Part shown: positions 53,688 through 63,034 of the stretch, piece after piece
How positions within the stretch are numbered: position 1 is the first letter of the stretch
Layout of the letters: each line of letters begins with the position of its first letter
Origin: Cohnella rhizosphaerae
GTDB lineage: Bacteria > Bacillota > Bacilli > Paenibacillales > Paenibacillaceae
Length of the DNA: 64,000 nt
NCBI RefSeq assembly: GCF_029525575.1
Contig: NZ_JAPDIA010000003.1
Location: 2,507,643-2,571,642 of the forward strand
Direction of reading: 5' to 3'
The notes under the pieces: generated by a model
What the model was told of the DNA's origin: nothing
What the model saw: the letters and a program-made list of their open reading frames with translations, nothing else
The model's database searches: none
Program-made: the position numbers and the translations under genes

Positions 53688-53975
53688 ATGAGCATCACAG
53701 CGAAGGACGTCGAGCATGTCGCCAACCTGGCGCGCTTGACGCTGACCGACGACGAAAAAGAGCAGTTTACAGGACAATTGAACGCCATCCTTAAATATGC
53801 CGAAAAGCTGAACGGCCTCGACACTTCCGGCGTCGAGCCGACGAGTCACGTGCTGCCGATGTCGAACGTCATGCGCGAAGACGCGCCGAAGGCTTCCTTG
53901 CCGATCGAAAAGGTGCTCCGCAACGCGCCGGAAGCCGAAGACGATCAATTCAAGGTTCCGGCCGTACTGGAATAG
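53688..53975 (+). CDS. gatC: Aspartyl/glutamyl-tRNA(Asn/Gln) amidotransferase subunit C
   Basis: 95 aa. [20 protein letters not shown] and [17 protein letters not shown] are typical GatC. It stabilises GatA in the GatCAB complex, which converts Glu-tRNA(Gln) to Gln-tRNA(Gln). ATG 53688 follows AAGGAGAGG. First of gatC-gatA-gatB. Confidence 0.95.
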   Translation: MSITAKDVEHVANLARLTLTDDEKEQFTGQLNAILKYAEKLNGLDTSGVEPTSHVLPMSNVMREDAPKASLPIEKVLRNAPEAEDDQFKVPAVLE

Positions 53976-53999
53976 AACAACTCCGAGGAGGAAGCTGCA

Positions 54000-55454
54000 T
54001 TGTCGCTGTTTAACCTGAGATTGTCCGAAGTGCACGACAGGCTTCATCATAGAGACTTGTCCGTTCAGGAGCTCGTCGAGGCCTCGGTGGCCCGGATTTC
54101 CGAGACGGACGCGAAGATCGGCGCGTTTCTGACGTTAAACGAAGATGGCGCGCTCGCCCAGGCCAAAGCCATGGATGCATCCGTTACGGCCGAACGGGGG
54201 GCTGCTGTACGGTCTGCCGGCCGGCATCAAGGACAACATCGTCACCGAGGGGCTGCGCACGACCTGCGCGAGCCAATTTCTTTCCAATTACGATCCGATC
54301 TACGACGCGACGGTCGTGGAGAAGCTGAAGACCGCCCAATCCGTCACGATCGGCAAGCTGAACATGGACGAGTTCGCCATGGGCGGCTCCAACGAGAACT
54401 CCTCGTTCCAACTGACGCGCAATCCCTGGGACACCGATCGCGTTCCCGGCGGCTCCAGCGGCGGCTCGGCAGCTTCGGTCGCGGCCGGACAGGTTTATTT
54501 CTCCTTGGGCTCCGATACCGGCGGCTCGATTCGCCAACCGGCCGCTTATTGCGGCATCGTCGGCCTGAAGCCGACTTACGGACTCGTCTCGCGATACGGA
54601 CTGGTCGCTTTCGCGTCGTCGCTCGACCAGATCGGCCCGCTGACCAAGAACGTCGAAGATTCGGCGTACGTGCTGCAGGCCATCGCGGGTCACGACAAGC
54701 GCGACACGACGTCGGCCAACGTCGAGATTCCAGATTATACGTCCGCGCTGACGGGCGATATCAAGGGTCTTCGCATCGGCGTCGCCAAGGAATACCTGGG
54801 CGAAGGCATCGACCCGCAGGTCAAGGCGCGCGTCATGGAGGCGCTTAAGACGTTCGAAGCCCTCGGCGCCGAATGGGAAGAAGTGTCTCTGCCGCATACC
54901 GATTACGCGATCGCGACTTATTATTTGCTGGCTTCGTCCGAAGCATCCTCTAACCTCGCGCGGTTCGACGGCGTCCGTTACGGCGTCAGGGCGGAGAATC
55001 CCGCCAACCTGCTGGACTTGTACAAAAAAGTCCCGCAGCGAGGGTTTCGGCCCCGAGGTCAAGCGGCGGATCATGCTCGGAACGTACGCGCTCAGCTCCG
55101 GCTATTACGACGCTTATTATAAAAAAAGCCCAGCAGGTCCGTACGCTGATCAAGCGCGATTTCGACCAAGCGTTCGAGCGCTTCGATCTCATCGTCGGCC
55201 CCACGGCGCCTACGACGGCGTTCCGCATCGGCGAGCAGGTCGGCGATCCGCTCACGATGTACCTGAACGATATTTGCACCATCCCGGTTAGCCTTGCGGG
55301 CGTGCCGGCGATCAGCGTGCCCTGCGGTCTGGCGGACGGCCTGCCCGTCGGTCTACAGATCATCGGCAAGCCGTTCGACGAATCGACCGTGCTGCGCGCC
55401 GCTCATGCTTTCGAAGGCATGACCGAATTCCACAAGCTGCGCCCGGCGCTCTAA
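54000..55454 (+). CDS. gatA: Glutamyl-tRNA(Gln) amidotransferase subunit A (frame interrupted three times)
   Basis: 483 aa after correction, the normal length. It is the amidase that frees ammonia from glutamine for GatB. Catalytic triad region: Lys in [10 protein letters not shown], Ser residues in [15 protein letters not shown] and [16 protein letters not shown]. Breaks are at G6 54196-54201, A6 55024-55029 and A7 55121-55127; removing one base from each gives one frame from TTG 54000 (GGAGGAAG upstream) to 55454. GatCAB is essential in bacteria that lack a glutaminyl-tRNA synthetase, so a true pseudogene is unlikely. Confidence 0.93.
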
Positions 55455-55472
55455 TAGGAGGAACAACCACTC

Positions 55473-56918
55473 ATGTCCACCGTATCCCCATACGAGACGG
55501 TCGTCGGCCTCGAAGTGCACGTGGAGCTGCACACGAAAACGAAGATCTTCTGCGGCTGCGAGACCTCGTTCGGGGCGTCGCCCAACAGCCATACGTGCCC
55601 CGTATGTCTTGGCCATCCGGGCGTCCTGCCCGTATTGAACCGCCAGGCCGTCGAATACGCCATGAAGGCCGCCATGGCCATCAACTGCGAGATCGCCGAC
55701 TGGTGCAAGTTCGACCGCAAGAATTACTTTTATCCCGATTCGCCCAAGGCGTATCAGATCTCCCAATACGACGAGCCGATCGGCTCGAACGGCTGGATCG
55801 ACATCGAGGTTAACGGGCAGACGAAGCGAATCGGCATCACCCGGCTTCACCTGGAAGAGGATGCAGGCAAGCTGACGCATATGGACGGCGGCCTGGGCTC
55901 GCTCGTCGACCTCAACCGCGTCGGCACGCCGCTCGTCGAGATCGTGTCGGAGCCTGACATTCGCTCTCCCGAGGAGGCCAAGGCCTATCTCGAAAAGCTG
56001 AAGGCGATCATGCAATATTGCGACGTTTCCGACGTGAAGATGGAGGAAGGCAGCCTGCGCTGCGACGCCAACGTCAGCATTCGCCCTTGGGGCCAGGAGA
56101 AGTTCGGCACGCGTACCGAGCTGAAAAACATGAACTCGTTCCGAGGCGTGCAGCGCGGCCTGGAGTATGAGGTCATGCGACAGTCCGACGTGCTGGACAG
56201 CGGCGGCAAAGTCGTGCAAGAGACGCGCCGCTGGGACGAATCGCAGGGCAAGACGTTCAGCATGCGCTCGAAGGAAGAGGCGCACGACTATCGTTACTTC
56301 CCCGATCCCGATCTCGTGCGGGTACAGATCGACGCGGCTTGGAAGGATCGCGTCCGCGCTTCGATTCCCGAGCTGCCGGACGCACGCCAGGCTCGCTATA
56401 CGCAGGAGTACGGCTTGCCGTCCTACGATGCCGGCGTTATCACGTCGTCGATGAAGCTGGCCGACTTCTTCGAGGAGTCGTTGAAGTATACCGACGATGC
56501 CAAAGCATCGGCGAACTGGATCATGGGCGATCTCCTCGGTTACTTGAACGCGAACAATCTGGAGATCCAGCAGGTTCCGATCACGGGCCAAGGACTCGGA
56601 GAGATGATTCAACTCATCGCCAAGGGCACGATCAGCTCCAAGATCGCCAAGACCGTATTCAAGGCGATGCTCGAATCCGGCAAGCTGCCGCAACAGATCG
56701 TCGAAGAGCAAGGACTCGTGCAGATCAGCGACGAAGGCGCCATCCTGGCGATCGTCGACCGGATCGTTGCGGCCAACCCGCAGTCGGTCGAGGATTTCCG
56801 CGGCGGCAAGGACAAGGCGATCGGCTTCCTCGTCGGCCAGATCATGAAGGAGACGAAGGGCAAGGCCAACCCGGGGCTCGTCAACAAATTGCTCATGGAT
56901 CGTTTGAAAAATTCATAA
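55473..56918 (+). CDS. gatB: Aspartyl/glutamyl-tRNA(Asn/Gln) amidotransferase subunit B
   Basis: 481 aa, intact. N-terminal [20 protein letters not shown], zinc-binding Cys residues (FCGC ... CPVCLGHPG), [21 protein letters not shown] [16 protein letters not shown], and a C-terminal YqeY-like tail ([20 protein letters not shown]). It is the kinase and tRNA-binding subunit of GatCAB. It follows gatA by 18 nt; a terminator follows. Confidence 0.97.
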   Translation: MSTVSPYETVVGLEVHVELHTKTKIFCGCETSFGASPNSHTCPVCLGHPGVLPVLNRQAVEYAMKAAMAINCEIADWCKFDRKNYFYPDSPKAYQISQYDEPIGSNGWIDIEVNGQTKRIGITRLHLEEDAGKLTHMDGGLGSLVDLNRVGTPLVEIVSEPDIRSPEEAKAYLEKLKAIMQYCDVSDVKMEEGSLRCDANVSIRPWGQEKFGTRTELKNMNSFRGVQRGLEYEVMRQSDVLDSGGKVVQETRRWDESQGKTFSMRSKEEAHDYRYFPDPDLVRVQIDAAWKDRVRASIPELPDARQARYTQEYGLPSYDAGVITSSMKLADFFEESLKYTDDAKASANWIMGDLLGYLNANNLEIQQVPITGQGLGEMIQLIAKGTISSKIAKTVFKAMLESGKLPQQIVEEQGLVQISDEGAILAIVDRIVAANPQSVEDFRGGKDKAIGFLVGQIMKETKGKANPGLVNKLLMDRLKNS

Positions 56919-56926
56919 GATTGGCT

Positions 56927-56965
56927 GAGGCGGCATACCCGATAGTCGGGAAGCCGCCTCTTTTA
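56927..56965 (+). terminator. Intrinsic terminator of gatCAB
   Basis: GAGGCGGC ... GCCGCCTC followed by TTTTAAAA. Confidence 0.8.
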
Positions 56966-56989
56966 AAATCATCCGGAGGAGCTGGCCCG

Positions 56990-57460
56990 ATGCCAACGAT
57001 AGAGCTGCTGGACCTGACCAGCGAGGACGATGCCGGCGATCTCTGGCGTCTTCAGCACGCCGCTTATCGGATCGAAGCCGAGCTCATCGGCGCTCCCGAT
57101 CTGCCGCCGCTTCACGACACCATCGCTACGCTCCAGGCGTCGGAGGAGACGTTCTGGGGCTGCAGGGACGACGACGGCGAGCTGGTCGGCGCGATCGCCG
57201 CGGAGCAGGCCAAGGACGGTACGGGCGTCATCAGCAGGATGATGGTGCATCCCGACCATTTTCGCCAGGGAATCGCCGGCGCGTTGATCGTGCATATGAT
57301 GCAAGCATGGAACGAAGTGCCGGGGTGGGAGGTCACGGCCGAAGCGCGCAACCTGCCAGCCATCGCGCTCTACGGGCGCAATGGCTTCGTCGCGGTCGAC
57401 ACCTTCCATCCGCGCGAGGATATTACGATGGTCACCATGAAGCTGCAGCCCAAGACTTAA
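56990..57460 (+). CDS. GNAT-family N-acetyltransferase
   Basis: 156 aa. Acetyl-CoA binding loop in RMMVHPDHFRQGIAGALIVH (the Q/RxxGxG/A loop reads RQGIAG) and EARNLPAIALYGRNGFVAVD at the C-terminus. Acceptor unknown. ATG 56990 follows GGAGGAG. Confidence 0.85.
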   Translation: MPTIELLDLTSEDDAGDLWRLQHAAYRIEAELIGAPDLPPLHDTIATLQASEETFWGCRDDDGELVGAIAAEQAKDGTGVISRMMVHPDHFRQGIAGALIVHMMQAWNEVPGWEVTAEARNLPAIALYGRNGFVAVDTFHPREDITMVTMKLQPKT

Positions 57461-57544
57461 GTCGGGCATCCCTCCCCGACGGGAAGCCGTTGCCGCTTCA
57501 GGCGAATTCCAATTAAAATGTGACTTATAAGGCGTGATACTGAC

Positions 57545-58243
57545 TTGGACAATCCATGGGTTATCGACGATTGGCACCTAATGCTTCGCCTTTTGCTGTC
57601 CGTACTGCTCGGGGCTTTGATCGGTTACGAGCGCGAACGCAAAAACCATGCCGCAGGCTTGCGCACGCATACGCTCGTAAGCTTGGGCTCCTGCCTGATC
57701 ATGCTCCTGTCGATTTACGGCTTTTCCGAATTTACCGGACAGTACGGCGTGAACCGGGATCCGGCACGGTTGGCGGCGCAGGCGATTACGGGCATCGGAT
57801 TTTTGGGCGCGGGTACGATACTGTTTACGGGAAAGTCGATCAAAGGCTTGACGACGGCCGCTTCTTTGTGGGTCGTCATGGCGATCGGCCTTGCTGTGGG
57901 AGCCGGCTTCTACGTCGGCGCATCCTTTACGGTGTTCTTGGCGCTCGCGGTGTTATGGGGGCTGAACGTCGTCGAGAAGCGGTACGTCGCCCACCCGCGG
58001 GAGTTCGTCTTCACCTTGGCGGCGCAAGCCGATCGGGAACTCACGGGGCCGATCCGTCTGCTGCTGGAGGCGAAGGAAGCTAAGCTGATCAAAGTGCAAT
58101 TCGACGAGAGCGCGATCGAGAGCAGGGGAGAAGGCGGTATTCGGATCCGGCTTACGATCCGGCTCGGCGATCCGCTGCAGGCGGTATCGCTCGCGGAGCA
58201 GTTGCGCAGGCTTGAGGGCATTCGGACCGTGTCCGCGGAGTAG
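57545..58243 (+). CDS. MgtC/SapB family membrane protein
   Basis: 232 aa. Four to five helices with the MgtC signatures LLLSVLLGALIGYERERKNH, AAGLRTHTLVSLGSCLIML and ITGIGFLGAGTILF, then a cytosolic C-terminal domain. Homologues affect magnesium homeostasis, stress survival and membrane ATPase control. TTG 57545 is the apparent start; the gene is otherwise monocistronic-looking. Confidence 0.88.
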   Translation: MDNPWVIDDWHLMLRLLLSVLLGALIGYERERKNHAAGLRTHTLVSLGSCLIMLLSIYGFSEFTGQYGVNRDPARLAAQAITGIGFLGAGTILFTGKSIKGLTTAASLWVVMAIGLAVGAGFYVGASFTVFLALAVLWGLNVVEKRYVAHPREFVFTLAAQADRELTGPIRLLLEAKEAKLIKVQFDESAIESRGEGGIRIRLTIRLGDPLQAVSLAEQLRRLEGIRTVSAE

Positions 58244-58269
58244 CGCCAAAATTGATGTCGGGGGGATGA

Positions 58270-58938
58270 ATGATGAATAACGAGAACAAGGAATGGCAGC
58301 AGCCGCAGGGACAGCCGTCGAATACCTCGCAGGGCTCCTCCGGAGAGACCGTCTGGACCGATCCTGGCGCCCTGCCTTACCCGCCCGGCTACGATCAAAA
58401 CGCAGCATCGACGGCGAGCAAAAAGAAAAGCAAGTTTCTGGCGGGATTGTTCGCTTTTATTTTCCCGGGAACCGGCTACATGTACCTGGGGCTCATGGGC
58501 AAGGGCGTCATGATGATGCTGCTTCTTGCGCTCAACATTTGCGGCGTCGTGTTCGTCGTGCAGGAGATGGAAGGCAACGTACTGACCGTCGTGCTCGTCA
58601 GTCTGCTTCTGCCGATCATTTACTTGTACAATTTGTTCGATACGCTGCAGAGCGCCGAAGCCGTGAACGAACGGATCGCTTCCGGCGGCTACTACTATCG
58701 TCAGCCGCCGCTTGGCTGGGACGGGCGTCCGGATGCCCGCGCCGAAGGCGATTCGCGCGCCTTCCCTGCGCTGAGCCTCGTGCTGCTGGCGGCTGGAGCG
58801 GCTATTTTGCTCGGATCGTCCAATATTCGCTGGCTCTTCCATTCCGCAGGCGCGATGGTCGGCGCGATCGTACTGATCGGCGCAGGCGCAGCGCTCTGGT
58901 TATGGGAAAATCGGGGCCAGCAGGGCCGCAAATCCTAA
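58270..58938 (+). CDS. Multi-pass membrane protein with TM2-like segment
   Basis: 222 aa. The first 55 residues are Gln/Pro/Ser-rich and disordered, then a TM2-like pair (KFLAGLFAFIFPGTGYMYLG, GVMMMLLLALNICGVVFVV), a third helix (LLLPIIYLYNLFDTLQ) and two C-terminal helices. The function is unknown. GGGGGG lies 4 nt from ATG 58270 and 7 nt from ATG 58273, so the second ATG may be used. Confidence 0.7.
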   Translation: MMNNENKEWQQPQGQPSNTSQGSSGETVWTDPGALPYPPGYDQNAASTASKKKSKFLAGLFAFIFPGTGYMYLGLMGKGVMMMLLLALNICGVVFVVQEMEGNVLTVVLVSLLLPIIYLYNLFDTLQSAEAVNERIASGGYYYRQPPLGWDGRPDARAEGDSRAFPALSLVLLAAGAAILLGSSNIRWLFHSAGAMVGAIVLIGAGAALWLWENRGQQGRKS

Positions 58939-58944
58939 ACATGA

Positions 58945-58977
58945 AGAAGGGCCGTCACGCGCGTGGCGGCCTTTGCC
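58945..58977 (+). terminator. Intrinsic terminator
   Basis: AAGGGCCGTCACGC/GCGTGGCGGCCTTT stem after the membrane protein gene; the T-run is short. Confidence 0.6.
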
Positions 58978-58978
58978 A

Positions 58979-59008
58979 TTGACAGCGCCTTTTTAAACCG
59001 CTTAAAAT
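58979..59008 (+). promoter_or_regulatory. SigA-type promoter of perR
   Basis: TTGACA, 18-nt spacer, TAAAAT, 34 nt before the ATG. The AT-rich TTAAAATATACTTTAA over the -10 might hold a poor Per box, but it is a weak match. Confidence 0.6.
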
Positions 59009-59041
59009 ATACTTTAACCCGAAGGAAAGGCTGTGAGGAGC

Positions 59042-59473
59042 ATGGAAACCCGGATCTATCATGCCGTGGACCAGCTCAAATCCGGAGGCGTCCGGATGAC
59101 GCCGCAGCGATACGCGATTTTGAAGTACTTGATGGAGTCCACCTCGCATCCGACGGCAGACGATATTTTCAAGTCGTTGTCCCCGGCGTATCCCAGCTTG
59201 AGCGTCGCTACCGTCTACAACAACCTGAAGCTGTTCGTCGACGCCGGTCTGATCCGGGAGCTGACCTACGGCGACGATTCCAGCCGGTTCGACGCCGACT
59301 TATCCGATCATTATCATGCCATTTGCACCGGATGCGGTGCGATGGTCGATTTCGATCACGATCCGGTCGTTGAGGTCGAACGCGCGGCGGCGGCGCGTAC
59401 AGGGTTTCTCGTGCAAGGACACCGTATGGAGATTTACGGTCTATGTCCGTCATGCCGCGGACCGATTTCCTGA
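59042..59473 (+). CDS. perR: Peroxide-responsive repressor PerR (Fur family)
   Basis: 143 aa. Winged helix (MTPQRYAILKYLMESTSHPT, SVATVYNNLKLFVDAGLI) and the PerR metal site YGDDSSRFDADLSDHYHAIC with the Asp and His ligands of the regulatory Fe/Mn site. Two CxxC pairs (CTGCG and CPSCR) form the structural zinc site. It represses peroxide defence genes until histidine oxidation. The neighbours ygzB and ygxA are the same as beside B. subtilis perR. GTG 59033 is an alternative start. Confidence 0.93.
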   Translation: METRIYHAVDQLKSGGVRMTPQRYAILKYLMESTSHPTADDIFKSLSPAYPSLSVATVYNNLKLFVDAGLIRELTYGDDSSRFDADLSDHYHAICTGCGAMVDFDHDPVVEVERAAAARTGFLVQGHRMEIYGLCPSCRGPIS

Positions 59474-59509
59474 TTTCTCTATCGACTTGAACCATATTTT
59501 CGCATAGAC

Positions 59510-59534
59510 CGCGCCGGGCATCCGGCGCGTTTGT
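59510..59534 (+). terminator. Intrinsic terminator of perR
   Basis: GCGCCGGGCATCCGGCGCG followed by TTTGTT. Confidence 0.65.
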
Positions 59535-59616
59535 TATATCGAGGGGCAAAAATTGGTCGAAACCTCTCGGGCTTTTCATTCGTCCTTTAATAGAATAGAC
59601 ATAGGAGCGTGAGAGA

Positions 59617-61362
59617 TTGCAGACGACGATAATGGGCGGACGCGGCAAGCGGCGCAGGAAAATGGCGCCGATCCTCGGCCTGTTGCTATTATTTTTTCTT
59701 TCCGCCACGGCGGTTGCGTTCGCATGGTGGTCCTCCCAGCCGAATCGGGCCCACGTCAAGCCGGATTATATGGCAAAGGCGCATCCGATCATGAGCGAAG
59801 GGGATTGGACCGGAGATTACGCGTTGGGCGAAGGCGAAGGGATATGGATCCCGCTACCGCTCGCCAAAGAACTGATCGGAGACGGGGTACGTTACGAAGC
59901 GGAGACGGATTCCGTTATTTTAACCTCGGATACGAGCGTGCTTCATTTTAAGACAGGCAAACTGAGCGCGACGCTTAATGCGAAGCCTTTCAATATGAGC
60001 TTTGGCGCCAAAAAAGCGGAGGACGGCACATTGTATCTTCCGTTCGCGCCGCTTCAGCAACTGTTCGGTTTGACGGCCGTGACGGATGCGGATACCGGCA
60101 TCGTCACCTTGACGAAGCCGGGCCGCGCGATACAAAAGGGCGAAGCGCCGGCACGGGGGAAAGGCGCCAAACTTCGCAGCGCCGCGGGAAAATCGAATCC
60201 GATCGTGCACGATCTGCCCGCCGGATCTGCCGTCGTCGTATGGGGAGAAGAAGAGGGCTGGTATCGAGTTCAAGCCGCCGATGGTTATATTGGTTATGCG
60301 AGCAAGCGCGATATCGCGCTGGTCGGCGTCGAGGAGACGGCTTCGGGCGCCGTTACCGAGCAAAAAGAGCCGTATGTGCCGTGGAAGGTGACCGGCAAAC
60401 GGATTAATTTAACTTGGGACGCCATTTATAACGTTCAGCCGGACCCGACGAAAATCGGCGACTGGAACGGCGTCAACGTCGTCAGTCCGAGCTGGTTTTC
60501 GCTCTCGGACGGCAAAGGCAATATTCGCAGCAAAGCCGACGCCGCGTATTCCGCTTGGGCGCGGAATAAAGGCATGCAAGTATGGGCAATGTTCGGCAAT
60601 TCGTTCGAACCTGATATGACGCACGAAGCGCTTTCTTCCTACGCTTCCCGCAGTTCGATGATTCAGCAATTGATCGCCTACGCGCGAACGTTCAGGGTTC
60701 AGGGCATTAACCTAGATTTCGAAAATGTGTATACCAAAGATAAAGACAATCTGATCCAATTCGTTCGCGAACTGACGCCGCTTATGCACGAGCAGGGGCT
60801 GAGCGTATCGATCGACGTGTCTCCCAAGTCCAATAGCGAGATGTGGTCGGCTTACCTCGATCGGGGACGCCTCGCCGATGCCGTCGACTATCTGATTTTG
60901 ATGGCTTACGACGAGCATTGGGCGGCAAGTCCGGTATCCGGCTCGGTCGCATCGTTGCCATGGACGGAAAACGCCATTACGAAAATATTGAAGGAAGACG
61001 GCGTGGCCCCAAGCCAATTGATCTTGGGCGTTCCGTTTTACACGAGAGTATGGACGGAAAAGACCGACGATAACGGAAAAGTCGAGGTATCGTCCAAAGC
61101 GATCGGAATGGACGCCGTCCGGAAGCTGATCGAAGACAACAAGCTGACACCCGCGTTATCCGAAGAGACGGGACAGCATTACGTCGAATTCAAAGCTAAC
61201 GGCGCGTTGCAGCGTATTTGGCTTGAAGACGAGTTGTCGGTTCAAGCGAGGGTGCAGCTCGTCAAGAAGTACAAGCTGGCCGGCGTCGCTTCCTGGACCC
61301 GCGCGTTTGCTGCGGACGATATCTGGAGCGTGCTGGATAAGGCGTTGCAAAGTTATCCGTAA
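59617..61362 (+). CDS. Cell-surface GH18 family protein with Cu-amine-oxidase-N and SH3 modules
   Basis: 581 aa. A basic N-terminus and membrane anchor or signal (ILGLLLLFFLSATAVAFAWW), a copper amine oxidase N-terminal-like substrate module (residues about 70-180, IPLPLAKELIGDGVRYEAET), an SH3-like domain (IVHDLPAGSAVVVWGEEEGW) and a GH18 barrel (residues about 260-580) with the catalytic motif GINLDFENVY (acid Glu). Similar proteins (YaaH/SleL/YdhD type) cleave peptidoglycan, often in spores. TTG 59617 is the apparent start. It is inserted between perR and ygzB. Confidence 0.85.
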   Translation: MQTTIMGGRGKRRRKMAPILGLLLLFFLSATAVAFAWWSSQPNRAHVKPDYMAKAHPIMSEGDWTGDYALGEGEGIWIPLPLAKELIGDGVRYEAETDSVILTSDTSVLHFKTGKLSATLNAKPFNMSFGAKKAEDGTLYLPFAPLQQLFGLTAVTDADTGIVTLTKPGRAIQKGEAPARGKGAKLRSAAGKSNPIVHDLPAGSAVVVWGEEEGWYRVQAADGYIGYASKRDIALVGVEETASGAVTEQKEPYVPWKVTGKRINLTWDAIYNVQPDPTKIGDWNGVNVVSPSWFSLSDGKGNIRSKADAAYSAWARNKGMQVWAMFGNSFEPDMTHEALSSYASRSSMIQQLIAYARTFRVQGINLDFENVYTKDKDNLIQFVRELTPLMHEQGLSVSIDVSPKSNSEMWSAYLDRGRLADAVDYLILMAYDEHWAASPVSGSVASLPWTENAITKILKEDGVAPSQLILGVPFYTRVWTEKTDDNGKVEVSSKAIGMDAVRKLIEDNKLTPALSEETGQHYVEFKANGALQRIWLEDELSVQARVQLVKKYKLAGVASWTRAFAADDIWSVLDKALQSYP

Positions 61363-61390
61363 GCCCTCTGCTTCGCATCATGCAATAGAA

Positions 61391-61430
61391 AAGGCGCTTG
61401 CCGTTAAAACGGCGGAGCGCCTTTTTTTAT
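61391..61430. terminator. Bidirectional intrinsic terminator
   Basis: AAGGCGCTTGCCG ... CGGCGGAGCGCCTT with T7, between convergent GH18 and ygzB genes. Confidence 0.8.
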
Positions 61431-61801
61431 ACCGTCGTCGACGGGGAGGGTTCGTGTTCTTTCGGGACCGAAGCGTTCGTCGCCTGGGAAGGATCCCAAG
61501 TCAGGATCGTGTGGCAGTACATGCACCGGTCGGTTTTGCCGAGCATCTTGGTGCGCTTGCCGCATTCGGGACATTCGATGACTGGCGCGCTGGTCGATAA
61601 CATGCCGACCCAGAAATAGATAAACATGCTTGCTCCGCAGGTAAGAATGCCGATCACCATAAAGATCGCGGCGATGATCTTGCCGACTTGTCCGAACAGG
61701 ATGATGCCGCTTGTCCCGAGCACCATGAGTCCCATTCCGCCGAGCACCAGCAGCAGGCCCCAAGTGCGCATCGTCGATATTTTGCTGGCCTTCATTTTCA
61801 T
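61427..61801 (-). CDS. ygzB: YgzB-like DUF2614 membrane zinc-ribbon protein
   Basis: 124 aa. Two transmembrane helices (TWGLLLVLGGMGLMVLGTSG, IIAAIFMVIGILTCGASMFI) and a zinc ribbon CPECGKRTKML ... CMYCHT. DUF2614 members have this length and layout; the role is unknown. The gene neighbours perR in Bacillus as it does here. Confidence 0.88.
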   Translation of the reverse strand: MKMKASKISTMRTWGLLLVLGGMGLMVLGTSGIILFGQVGKIIAAIFMVIGILTCGASMFIYFWVGMLSTSAPVIECPECGKRTKMLGKTDRCMYCHTILTWDPSQATNASVPKEHEPSPSTTV

Positions 61802-61963
61802 TGCCTAATTGCCCCCATGATCTTAATTCGCCTGTCGGCAGGAAACTTGCTCCCGGCGTAGAATTAAAATAAACTGTCGAGCTATCCTCGAATCGAGATA
61901 TCTCATTATAGCCTACAAATAGCAGGCAAGCCACTTCAAAGCCTGACTAGGTGGTGAAATTTC

Positions 61964-62864
61964 ATGAAGCGTCTTGAAGACACCAATCTATTTTATACGG
62001 CGCTGTTCGGCTCCGACGAGCGGCTCTGCGGGCTGCTGCTCGTAAAGAATCTCGAAGCTTCCCCCCTCCTTGATCGGCGGGATGGATCGTCTGATCCTCG
62101 CGCTGTACGAAGACGGCCATATCGAAGGCAAGGCGTCAGAGGAGCATTGGAAGTGGAGCGACATGACGATCATGGTGCGCAGGTCGACGCCGGAGCGGTT
62201 GAACGCCTGGATCGCTGGCGGGGAGCATTGGCAGCCGTTTTTTCAATGGCTGACGACCGGCGAGGTGCTTCTGGACAGAGACGGCTACCTTGCCGTCACG
62301 CGCGACAGGCTCGACCGGTGGCCCGAGCAGTTGCGCGAGAGACGCCTCATCAGCGAATATTCGCGATTTTTGGGCGCTTATTCGCAGGCCAAGCAGAATT
62401 TGAAGGATCGACACGCGATGGACGCGTATACGAATATATTGGCGGCGCTGAATCATTGGGCACATATCGTTATTATTGAAGAAACGCTTCACCCGGAACC
62501 GAGCTTGTGGGAACAAGTAAGACGCGTAAATCCAGGGATCTTTAAGCTTTACGACGAATTGACTTCGAGCGGGGAAACGATGGAGCAACGTGTGAATCTC
62601 GTGATTCTTGCCGTCGAGTTCGCCGTGTTGACGAAGATGAAGACCTCCTCTTCGCTGCTTTTGCGCATTTTGCAGAGCCGTCCGGAGCCTTGGAGTTTAT
62701 CCGAATTGCAGGATCATCCGTCGCTTTCGGATCTGAATCTTGAACTTACTCCATTGCTGCGCAAGCTCTCGCATCGCGGATACGTGGCGGAGATCACGAG
62801 AGGCGTCAAGGAGCACGGCCTTCATTTACTCGATCTTCGCTATACGGCGTCGGGTTTTGAATAA
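61964..62864 (+). CDS. ygxA: YgxA-like nucleotidyltransferase-fold protein (frame interrupted)
   Basis: About 299 aa. MKRLEDTNLFYTALFGSDER and the corrected ASPSLIGGMDRLILALYEDG, HWKWSDMTIMVRRSTPERL and HAMDAYTNILAALNHWAHIV match YgxA, predicted to carry a nucleotidyltransferase-like and a helical substrate-binding domain. One C too many in C6 62061-62066 breaks the frame near residue 33. ATG 61964 follows TAGGTGG. Same neighbourhood (perR, ygzB, then an rrn operon) as in B. subtilis. Confidence 0.85.
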
Positions 62865-62882
62865 TCGTTCGGCTTGGATGCG

Positions 62883-62911
62883 GAGTCCTTCCTAAGGAAG
62901 GGCTCTTTTTT
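62883..62911 (+). terminator. Intrinsic terminator of ygxA
   Basis: GAGTCCTTCCT-AAGGAAGGGCTC followed by T7. Confidence 0.85.
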
Positions 62912-62955
62912 TATGCTGCTTGGCGTTGGACGTCCGGGCAAATGTTGCGATCAGC

Positions 62956-62984
62956 TTGCAGGATACAAGCAGGGAAGCTATAAT
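62956..62984 (+). promoter_or_regulatory. SigA-type promoter of the Fur-box gene
   Basis: TTGCAG, 17-nt spacer, TATAAT. Confidence 0.8.
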
Positions 62985-62994
62985 CAGTTCAGTT

Positions 62995-63013
62995 GATAAC
63001 GATTCTCATTATC
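62995..63013 (+). promoter_or_regulatory. Fur box
   Basis: GATAACGATTCTCATTATC matches the 19-bp Fur consensus (GATAATGATAATCATTATC) at 16 positions. It sits over the transcription start region of the gene at 63035, so iron-dependent repression is likely. Confidence 0.8.
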
Positions 63014-63034
63014 GAAAATGAGGTGCGATTATAA

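Noticed and set aside
58990..59030. Per box before perR
   Set aside because: TTAAAATATACTTTAA is only a weak match to TTATAATNATTATAA and is expected by chance in an AT-rich promoter.
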